Shown here: positions 24,801 through 36,800 of the stretch, piece by piece
Position numbering within the stretch: position 1 is the first letter of the stretch
Layout of the letters: every line of letters begins with the position of its first letter
Assembly (NCBI GenBank): GCA_029379385.1
Contig: CM055613.1
Location: 17,874,001 to 17,938,000, forward strand
DNA: 64,000 bases
Source: Quillaja saponaria
Taxonomy: Eukaryota; Streptophyta; Magnoliopsida; Fabales; Quillajaceae
Reading direction: 5' to 3'
Notes under the pieces: model-generated
Told to the model about the DNA's origin: nothing
Databases searched by the model: none
The model's input: only the letters and a program-made list of their open reading frames with translations
Translations under genes and position numbers: made by a program

Positions 24801-27800
24801 AGCAACAACCTTGTTTTGTTGCTTTAGGGAGTTAGGTATGTCATGTCAATTGAAAAATTCTTTATATGGCATGAAGCAATCTCCCAGAGATGTATTGTTA
24901 ATCACTCAGTTTTTTGCGCATATCTAATGGCAGAATTCTTTTAATTGTAAATGTAAATGATATTGTGATCAAAGGTGATGATAGCTACGGGATTCAACAA
25001 TTGAAATCATTCTTACAATCCAAGTTTCAAACCAAAGACTTGAGACAGTTAAAATAGCATTGAGATTGCGAGATCATAGTTGGAGATTTACCTTTCTCAA
25101 AGAAAACATTGAGTGATATATGTATGTAGGATTCAAAACTTGTAGACACTTTTAGGGATCCTACGTCTTGTTGGTAAGCTGAACTATCTCAGTCACTAGA
25201 CTAGATATTGCTTTTGCAAATAGTGTAGTTAGCCAATTTCTTTCTTAGCCTCAAACACCTCATTGGAATGTTGTTATTCGTATCTTAAGATATCTTAAAA
25301 CTACATTTAGAAAGGGGTTATTATCTAAGAACCATGGTCACACTCTAGTTCGAGGATATGATCGTGGCTATACATTAGTTCATAAACATGATTCTACTTC
25401 AGTTTAGGGTGTAGTGATCTGTATTGGGCTGGCTCTCCGTTAGACAGAAAATCTACTATAGGATACTATATATTTATGGGAGGAAATCTTGTTTCATGAA
25501 AAAGTAAAAAGCAAATTGTTGTTGCAAGATTCAATGTTGAATTTGAATACAAGGCGATGACTCATACCACTGTGAGTTGACTTGGCTAAAGAACTTGGAT
25601 TTCAACATTCACAGCCTATGGAGCCAGTGTGTGATAACCTAGCTGCACTAGACATTGCCAACCAACAAAACTTATAGGGTTGATTGCCATTTCATTTCTG
25701 TGAAGCTCCTAGATAATACAATCAATACCACATATACAAAATCCGAAGATTGGTTAGCAGACCTATTAACAGAAACTCTGGCTGGCAGGAATTGACTCTG
25801 ATATCTATGTAACAAGCTCGGAACATATAACCTATATGCTTCCACTTTAGAGGGAGTGTTAGAGCGTAAATATAAATACTTAGTTAGTGGGTTAGTTTTC
25901 CTTATTTATAGCTAGTTTCCATATTATGTACAGTTAATTTACTTGTATTCCACACAATCTCATAATATAAATATATTGTGTTGGTGTAAAGGAATTTTCA
26001 ACCAATTCACCGAAATATTTTGGGTCTCTCTCTTTCTAGCTTTTACAAACTAAGGAAGATATTACAAGCTTTATTGTTTATATAGAATATGTAAGTTGAA
26101 ATACTTATAACACTTAACCTGGACCATTAATATGAATAACACATAATTTACCAAATAAAATAATTGAAACCCTTAGACCCAAAGAGAGGCACAACACCCG
26201 ACAGAGAAATAAAACCCAGACAAACACATTACTGAGTGGAAATATTTTTAGGGGACAATTATCTGGTTTACAACATAAATTGAGTTGTGTACACGTGAAG
26301 CTGCCACCATACACCTCTCAATAATTTTCACATGGTTTACTTTTTGGTAATGCTTATATGGTTTTAAAAGTACATCATGGTCCCTTTAAACTTAGATATC
26401 AAGTTCATTGGAGATTACTGTAAAACTTCTCCCCATTGTGCAAAAAATGGATATTCTGCTGGCCTATTATTAACAATCACAAGTTTCAAATATTTAAATT
26501 TCAGCTGTTTCGTATCAATGTGAAGTTTTGGGCCAACTTTATTAGCTTTGATATATGAGATGAAGGATTAATAAGGACAATGTAGAATCCATAAATCTCC
26601 AATAATGAAATAGGATCACAGTTTTTCTTTTTTATGATGCTGAAGATTGTACAAACAGTAGAACCTTGATGTTGTATCAACTATATTTGGCAACTGCTGC
26701 CCTGGCAATTTAGGTTTGTGTATCTGCAGAAAGCATCATCCAAAGCTTTATATTTCTGTAATAATATTGAAGCTTTTCTCTCTTGGTCCAAAATAATATA
26801 TATTCTGAAGCTTCTTTTCCCTATTACTTTTGGCTTCCGATTTTTGTTGGCTACATTGTGTAATTTCTTGTATGTCACTAGTTACTCTGATTTCCTCACT
26901 TTTTTTAATGTATTAGGCAGCGGGACATAATCTTTTTGTTCTTGTTCGCAGCTGCAGCCATATCCATCCTTATATGAGCCAGATTGTGAAATCATCATTC
27001 CCCCACCATGGACACGCAGGTATAGTCAAGGCCGCTCGTGAACTTTACATGAAAATCGAAGGGAGTTCTGGAGAATATGGTAAGAGATTATTCTATTCCC
27101 TCAAACTTATTATTCTTTATCTTGGATGAGTAATGACATGTCATTTGGTCATTCTATGCATTTATGTCTATCAGAATTTCTTGTTGATTTAAATGTTATA
27201 AGTATGGGTTCATTTGGTAGTCCTTTTTGGTTCTTCTAAAGGAGAATGAATGGAAAAGCCATAGAATGGTTTGGTTCTCTATATACCATACGGATGTAGT
27301 AAGCTAGAAGCCCAAATCAGCTTCTGCGGCATTTTCTTATCAGTTAATAAAGTACCTACTTCTGATGGTAAACTTTTTGTTTAACGGCTAAACTGTGTCG
27401 TAAGTAAACATTTATGGTACTAAATACGAAGTTACATATCTTCTTTTGTCATGAATTGTTTTTAATATTATGTTTCTATATATCAGGAAATATCTAAATA
27501 CTAGTAAGTACACTTATTTCTGTGTGTAATAAGCTTTATTATTTTGGTCAAATATAGACATGCTGTGCACCCAAGGATTGGGACAAATAACAAATTCCTT
27601 GGCTTAAAGATGTACTATATCATTGTCTAGTATATGTATACATGCATGGATGCCAAGGATCGGGACAAATAACAAATTCCTTGGCTTAAAGATGCAATGT
27701 ATCATTGTATAGTATATGCATACATGCATGGATGCATTTATGGTGTTAAAAATGTATACAAACTATTGTTGCACGACATGTACCTTCTTTAACAGTTCCA

Positions 27801-30800
27801 TTTTTTGTACTTCACAAATATAATTCATTATCATAATGCTCAGTAGTGCCTGAACCCTGTTGGCAAAAATTATATAAAATAAATCTAGTCACCTAACAGC
27901 GGGAAAACTGTCGCACCCAAGATAGGACTATGTTCCAACCTTGAAGTTGGCATGTTCTTAAATTAAAGCAGTCCAATTGACAACAACTCATACTTTAAAA
28001 ACTTCAAATAAGAAAAAATGTATGCCATGGTGTGAGCATATCCAACCCCCCCCCCCCAAAAAAAAAGAACAGAAAATTAGTACATTATAAATTGTATAGA
28101 ATGTGTCAAGGGATGTTAAATCTGGTACATTCAGGTTTTATGCAAAACACTCTCCTCAAATGAATTACAAGTTGCCTTCCAAAATATCAAAACAAGGGAA
28201 CCAAATCCAGTGCCTATCTTCCAAATTGCATTTTGTTCAATATTAGGCTCCAAGAATACTATCTACAACTAATATGAAAGCTCTCAGAAACTTTATTTCT
28301 TTAGATACTCTGAAATGAAATCAAATGAAGAAAACAATGTTAGCTCTAGCCTAGTAAGTGTCTGCCATGGTCATTAGCAGGAGGAAGAGCAAGATGGATT
28401 TGAGTAATACTGTGCATCAAAACAATGGATGATGTGTTTTTTATTTTTTATTTTTTTGGTAGTAACCAGGCCTCAAAGGCCCAAAGAAGAAAAAACACTA
28501 AGCTAATATCATTCTAGGCCTGGCAATCCCAATAAGATCTCCTAGCAGCAGCAAATCCAAAACATAAGGTGGAAAAGACTAATGAACTGAATCCAAGAGA
28601 CCAACTGCAGTTGTGGAGGCAAGCCAATCTGTGCAAGAATTGCATTATACACATGGGAGACCTTCACCACCTAGTCCTTTTGAAGAAGCTCACAAATGTT
28701 AACCGGCAATAATTGTGCTTATTACGAATGGACGGTCATTATGGATACTCTTTAACCGAACTTGTAGTATATATACATAGAATTATTATGTCATACATTT
28801 GGAAAATGGCTTAAGTATGAACATTCTTAACATGGTTCATATTCCATGTAGAAGATTCTAAGAGAGGTCCAATTCCTCCTTTGTGTGAAAGTGGGCCTAA
28901 TGCCATATGTCCAAACATCCTGCTCGGTTAAGGAACTTTCCTCTTAGGAAAAGCCACAATACCCACCCTAATTTTGTAGGTATAGACAACTTCTCTGTGG
29001 TATACATGCTCTAAGGATTTGTAAGTAATTTCTCTTTTTCCTGTACAGAGATCAATAAAACAGATATAGCTCAAAGATGAGATTTCTATAAGTGATTCAA
29101 ATAGCTTCATAAAGTTTCTAGCAGGCATTAAGATTTTCATTTAGAAAAATTATCTACAATGTGTCCTTCTAATTGTATTTTTTTTAATTTGGAATCAGAT
29201 TTTGCTCTTGTAAAGGGAGAGTCTTACCTATTTTTGGTTTTTACCCTTCTTGGTTTGGAGGTTGTTACTTGTAGTCTGGGATTTAGGTTTATGTCGCCTT
29301 TTAGCTCTGTATTTTTATTAATTTTAATAAACTGGGGGAACAACATGACCCTCTTTCTTAAAAATAATAATATAAGTTAGAAATTTTTTTGTCTAAAACA
29401 GGGATAACTTCTGAAATCAGGCTGTAACAAGAGCTGATTCTGATATTTCAGTAGGTAGAGAATTCTGTGTCTTTGAATTGGGAGAAGTTTTGCACTTTTA
29501 GTCAACCAACTAAATGATTAGAGAAATCAAGACAGTTGGTCTTTATAAATCCTCTTTTTGTAGTTCAGATTTTGAAGAAATTGTATCAGATTTCAGAATC
29601 ATTTCTCAAGGATTCAGATTAGGAGAACAACCACGTAAACTTTAGCGCATAGGGAGCCAATAACTGTAAAAGAATACTTACCTATTCTAGAGATTATGCT
29701 TAGTTCAGAACTTCAATATTCTACCTAGCAAGATGATGAGCCACCTGATCCATATCTCTAGAAACATGGTTATAATGAAAAAGATTAAAAGCACAATCCT
29801 TGTCAATTCTTCCAATATAATTGTCAGTATTGAGTTTATAGTATCCATCATCTGGGAGCAACATCAAATATAACGCTTTCTTTGATGTCTCCTTGATTGT
29901 CTTCCATTCTCCTTATAGTCATGATAAAGGGCAAAGGTGAGCTAAACAAAATGGCTATAGAGTATAGACCATTCACATGTAATTAGTGCATGGGCACTGT
30001 CTCCTCTTCCTTCCCATACCATTCACAAATATTATTGATGACGACAAGAATGCCCCCATTGCTTTGGGCTGGCCTTGACTGGTAAAATGACCCTAAAATC
30101 CCTCCAAATAAAGTTTTTAACCTTGGATGATGGTGAAGAGGTTGCAACATTTGTGTGCTGCTGTCATTGTTCATGGGCACTGGCACTATTCATGATGTTA
30201 CTGTATCTTTCATTTCCATCTAAGTTGGGCTTTTATTTCTGTTGTAGATAGAGATATAAAGTCCATTTTTAGGCTTTATGTCTCTGTTTGAGTCTTGGCA
30301 TTAGCTTTGTACTCCCTCTCTTCCACTTCATTTGTCAATTTTGACTTTACACGAAGTTTAAGAAATGTAAAGTTTGACAATAACTTACCAACTTTGTCCA
30401 CAAATAAAGACAAATTTTGTTAGAATCAATGTCAAGTATTTGAATTTGAATTAGAGGGTGATATCAAAGGGTAACATTTTGACTTGGACAAATCCAAAAT
30501 AGAAAAATTACACTTGAAGTAGGGGGCGGAGTATTATTTAGTCAATTATGTGTCATCGTAATTAATCTATTGGATGGAAGGAGATGGAGGGAGAGGAAAG
30601 GAAAGGAGAGGGTATGGTACTTTTTTTTGGTTTGGGAGTTTTTATTTTATTTTATTTTTTTTAAAAAGGAGATAAAGGAAATTAAAGGGTATATGTAACC
30701 TCCAAGCCTATGTTTAATTCTTCCAGATTATGAGGATTTGGATGGGGAGGTAAGTACATTATAGTTTTTCCCTAGCGACCAATATTCCCATGTCTCTTAT

Positions 30801-33800
30801 ACTAAATGCCTACTAGTACCCAAATAAAATATTTTAAGGGCATAATTAATTATAGAACTATGTAATAATATATCTTTTCCTTTCGTTTCTAGTCATCTCC
30901 CAAACAAGAGTACTTTACCTTTTCATTTATATTATCTTCATATTTTTGAACTCCCAAATGATAGAAATGATAGATATCATTTTTCCTCTCATTTTCCCCG
31001 CAAACCCCCAAATAGACCTAAGTGTTATTATGGTTACCCTATATAAATACTTTTGCTTTTAATATGTTTGTTAATTATGAATTAATAAAGTTTTAGCCAC
31101 TGGTTTGATTTTGAACCCTAGAGAGTCTGATGCTTTCTTCTCCTAGAAGTGGTCGTTGTAGCTTTATCAACGAGATAGTAATAATTATCCTTGAAGTCCT
31201 TTTCTGTCAATTCAACCTGGTCAAATTCATTTTCAAAACCTTAAATACCCGAAATCCTAACTCTAATTTCAATCATATAAAATTGAGGTAACCTAGTATG
31301 GACTACATGATCATTCCACTTTCTCTGATGTCCTTGCTTGTAAAAGTAAACTAAGAATGATGACAACCCCAAGATAGAAACTTCTGTTTCTCTCACTATC
31401 TACCAATTCATGAGTCACATGATTTTGACATTTATGAATAATGACCCAGTTTCATTTGAGAGAGTATATACCCACCAAATGTCTTGTGATGTTGAGAAAA
31501 TTTGTGCATAAGAAGTTATAGATGAAGATTCTGCTGCCATCTTTGCCAGAATCCTCCAAAGACAACAATAGTTCAAGACCCAGGTTCAAAACCCATTTGA
31601 GCTTTGACCAATCATCCGCTCTTGCTCTTAACGCCTTCAAGTTCTTGCGGAACCAATGGCTCCACTTTTCCTTTCTGCTTTTGTAAGAATAAATGCAGTA
31701 TCTGACTGCTGCTTCAACTAGAGCATTGCATCACATTCTGACACTGTACGAGAATGGACTATTTATTAATTATATTTTCTTTCACTTACTATCGTGTTCA
31801 TGTGCTTTAATTACATTTTTTTGTTTGTTTATTCTCCTCTTTTATATAAGAATATGTTTCAATAATTTGATATAGTAAAATGAGATATGTATTGAAATTT
31901 TTCTTAAGATTTTTATTAAATGATGTTCCATTCATTACCCTTGCATTTTTCTAGTTAGTACTAACACATAGGCAAGTGTCACAGGCTCACTTTCCACGTC
32001 AGATATTGTCCACTTTAGGAGGCCCAAGTGGGCCTTTCCAAGAACAAAGTGTAAGACTCAGTGAGGTTGAAACAGACAATATCTGATGTGGAAGGTGGGC
32101 TCGTGACATTTGGTACCAGAGCAACTCTGAGATACTAGTGTGTGCCATCGAGGATGGTGGCCCCTCAAATGAGTGGTACTGGATGTGATAGTCAAAGGAT
32201 TTAGTTCCACATCAGTTGTATACCAGAGTGATCTTAGGAATCTAAGTGGCCATGTTTCCTCTTTGTCAGTCACGTTTTAGGAGGTCAAGTGGCCTTTCCA
32301 TGAACAAAACCGTGAGGTTTAGTGGGGCCAAAGCAGATATATTTGACGTGGAAGGTAGACCCATGACAGCAAGGCATGCCCTTTACTAAGTATTTTTGCT
32401 GACATTCTTGTACCTATAGTATTACAGTTCAATTAACTCCCCTAAGAAAAGTTTTTATTATGTTTTCATTTAACGATCACTGTTTGTGCTCACTTAAACT
32501 TTCATTTGGGATAATTATGGTATTGTAAATGGAGATGCAGAATCTAACTCATGTGGCCTTCTTTCCTCATTGCTGGGAGGTGGATGCGAATGCTATGGGT
32601 ACAATGTCCGCATCGTTGGGCATTCGTTAGGAGGTGCAATTGCTGCACTGCTTGGACTTAGAGTATGACTTTTCTCACTTGTTTGTGCTTGTATTTATTC
32701 TTGATTTGCTTGACATATTCTCTAGTGGAACATAATGATTTTTAATATTAAAAAGTTTTATACTCCTCGTTAGAATATGCAAAAGCTCACACATTAGCAC
32801 ATTTTCTTTCAATATCAAATGCAGATTGTAGTCACTAAATCCATGTCAGCAGAACTTACATACAAGCATCCATGTAGAAGTACTTTAATTTGAAACCCTT
32901 CACACTTGTTCTTTATGGAATGACATGGGGTGAATCTCCATATAAACTTGTTAAGCAAGATCACCGTGCAAAAACGCATTCTTTACATCCAGTTTCTGCA
33001 AATCCCAACCAAGACTGGTTGTAAGAACTCAAAGGGAATTCATCTTAGCAACATGAGTCCATGCTGACATAAGTCCTCTAAGGTGATGGAGTTATATCCC
33101 TTTTGAGTTGCTGAGTGTCCAATAAAAATGCACTTAAGTGATCTCAAAAGTTACTATATCTTTTCTATGCTCACGCACAAAGTAGACACAACCAAAGACC
33201 TTAGAAGGAATAATTCCCAAGAAGAAAATCAAATGGTCTTAAGATCATGAGCTTGTAGTGGCATGCGATTAATAAGATAAACAGTTAAAATAATTGCATC
33301 CCCTAGTAAGTTTATGGAATATGTTCATAGTGAGCATCAATGACCTTGCTATCTGTCGTTTTTTTCATTTTGTTACTCCATTTTTGAGCAGGGGTATTAA
33401 CACAGTGCAGTTGGTTTGATGAATTATACCATGATCAAGAAAATAGCTTTGGAAGGATTCTTTATTATATTTTGTACCATTATCACACCTCAAAAATTCA
33501 ACTCTAGTACCAAACTGAATACTAATGATCTTCTGATTTGTGAAACATCTAAAAGTACTTAAACACTTCATTTTTTGCCTGCATCATATACACTCAGGTA
33601 TTGCGACTATAGCAACCAATGAAGTTAAAAAATAATCCATAACCTGATAATGAGACAACCTGATTTCAGAATGAATAAACATAATTGGAAAAGTTATTGT
33701 TCATTGGAGGATAAGAGGAGCGTGTGTATGCCATGAAATCACTAGTATCGCAAATCAAATTGTTTAGTGTGTATTGCTTGAGCAAAAGAGGAAACATATT

Positions 33801-36800
33801 TCCTAAAACCAAAAAGGATGGATATTCTAAACGAGGAAGCCACTGAACCAACTCTTGCTAAGAGAAGTGGAAGAACTAGTTTAAAGAGCTTGAGCACAAG
33901 TGTCAACTTCATACAAGATCCCTGAACTAGATTCCAAACAATACAATCCCTCATGCTCTTTGCTATAGTCAATTGTTCTCTCCATTTGCTGTTAATACAA
34001 CATGACACTAATCAAATTTTTAGTGATAGCATTAATTAAAAAAAGTAAGGCTTAGCATCTTGCCTAAAAATAAAAAACCCGATTACATCCGACCAAAATT
34101 AACAAAAACTAATCAAGCCGAAAGAGGTGAGTGAGAGATCAATTGGGGTTTCTGTACTTATGTCAGGTTGGTTTTGTGGGTTACAAAATTTTTGCTACTT
34201 GTTAACTAACTTGATTAAAATGTAGTTATATTTGTTTGTTAGTCCAAGTTTCAAATACAGTTCAATTCTAAATATCTCTTGTAAAACCTAGGAAGAGAGA
34301 TATCTAAAGTATTCAATGAATTGGATGAGAATTCCTCACATCAAGGTAATATATTTATATTATGAGATTGTGTAGAGTACAATTAAGTCAACTATACATA
34401 ATAAGAAAATTAGCTGTAAATAAGGAAAATTAACCTACTAAGTAAGCTATCTATATTTACACTCTAACACTTCCCCTCAAGCCGGAACATATAGATTATA
34501 TGTTCCGAGCTTGTTACATAGATATTGGAGCTGATTACTCACCAAAGATTTAGTGAATAAGTCTGCTAATTGATATTCAAATTTCACATATGTGGTATTG
34601 ATTATATTATTCAAAAGCTTCTCTTGAACGAAATGACAGTCAACCTCTATATGTTTTGTTCGTTCATGAAAAACTGGATTTAAAACAATATGTAGTGCAG
34701 CTTGGTTATCACATACAAGTTCCATAGGCTGTGAGTGATAAAATCCAAGTTCTTCTAACAGATTCTTTAGCCAAACTAGTGAGTGATAAAATTCAAGTTC
34801 TTCTAACAGATTCTTTAGCCAAACTAACTCAGCAATAATATGAGTCATAGTCCTATATTTAGATTTAGCACTAGATCTTGCAACAACAGTCGTTTTTTGC
34901 TTTTTCTAAAACAAAATTTTCACCCAAAAATATATAGTATTCTATAGTAGATATTCTATTAAATGAAGAGCCAACCCAATCAGAATCATTATAACGTTGA
35001 ACTAGAATAGAATCATGTTTTCGAACTAACGTGTGACCATGCCATGTCCTTGAACTAGAGTGTGTCCATGGTTTTTAGATAGTAACCTCTTTTCAGGTGT
35101 AGTTTTAAGGTATCTTAGGTTACAAATAAGAATATTCTAATGAGGTGTTATTGGCTTAGAAAGAAATTGGCTAACCACACTAGTTGCAAAAATAATATCT
35201 AGTCTAGTGAATGTGAGATAGTTCAGCTTACCAACAAGACGTCTGTATTGCTCAGGATTGTCAACAACTCTCCTTCATCCGGTACGAGTTTAGTGTTAGG
35301 ATCCATAGGAGTATCAATAGGTTTTGAGTTTAACATACCTGTATCACTCAAGACATCTGGACAATACTTTCTTTGAGAAGGGCAAATTCCCAATTGTGAT
35401 CTCGTAACCTCAATGCTCACGAAATATTTTATCTGTGCCAAGTCTTTGGTTTGAAACTTGGACTATAGGAATGATTTCAATTGCTAAATGTCGTGGTTAT
35501 CATCATCTGTGATCACAATATCATCCACATATACAATTAAAAGAATTCTACCATTGTATGTTTGTAGAAAATTGAGTGATCAACAGGACACCTTTAAAGA
35601 CCAAAACTAAGGATAACTTCACTTTAGGGTTCTCTTTTTCTCAACAACAAAGTTTCTGAGCTTTGTTATACAGAGAAAGGGAGCATCCCAATTCTAATCT
35701 CAGCTTGGTGTTTAATTTTGCTCTGCAAGTCTTCCTTTTCAATTGTTCTTGAATGGAGCGTATCTGTTTCCCTATTGGATATGGTTTTTCTTTTTTTTCT
35801 TTTTTTCCTTTCACTTTATGAGTTGTTTGTTGTTATTTTTTAGAAATCTGATCTATAACAAGTAATCCCTGCATTTTCTAAGTCAATAATTGTGCCATTT
35901 GTAATTTCCAGAAGTGAGAACAGAGCTGATAAAGTAACGGCCCATACCCTTCAGAAATAATGTCTGTGCTAAACTTTATAAACAGCTTTTGATTTTGTAT
36001 GTTCTGTTCTGTTTTTCTAAATTTTTTTCTTAGCTTTACCGCCGATACCCTAATCTCCACGTCTATGCATATGGGCCACTTCCATGTCTGGATTCAGTTG
36101 TAGCGAATGCATGTTCAGAATTTGTTACAAGGTAACCGTGAAAGATAATCAACATTGATGGTAGTTTCTAGGTGCTTGAATATTTTTCCTCTGCTCATTT
36201 TAAGTTTGTATACTTTCTACAGCATTGTTCATGATAATGAATTCTCATCACGCCTTTCGATTGGATCAATTATGCGGCTACGTGCAGCTGCAATTGCGTC
36301 ATTGTCAGAACATAAAAAATGTGACACGGCCATGATTTTCAGACTTGCACGGAGGTTTCTCTATGTGAGCAAGTATGAGAGAAGTAAGACTGAGATAAAG
36401 GAACCAGCTTCAGATATATATTTAGGGGCCGTCACTGGTGAGTATTTAAGCCATCACATATATGGAAGCCATTATGAGACTGATAATAATGGTTTCACTT
36501 CTTTTATATATGTCTTACATGGCATAAAAGTATACATATTATTTGCTATCATTAGTGACGTGTATCATGTGCTACTCTTGAATCAGACTAAGCCTGCCGA
36601 AGCTTCTTTCTCTAATTTACACTATCACTGCAGGCAGCAAGGAACAAGAGGATCAAGAGGCTTCTCTCTGGACTGAGACAGGCCGTGAGGATGATGTTGA
36701 AATTGAGCATGGCGAGTTTACCAATGCTTTTGCTACCGATGTAAATTCTCATGATGATCCTATAACTCAGTTTATGGAAACTGTACCAAGCTCTGAAAAT

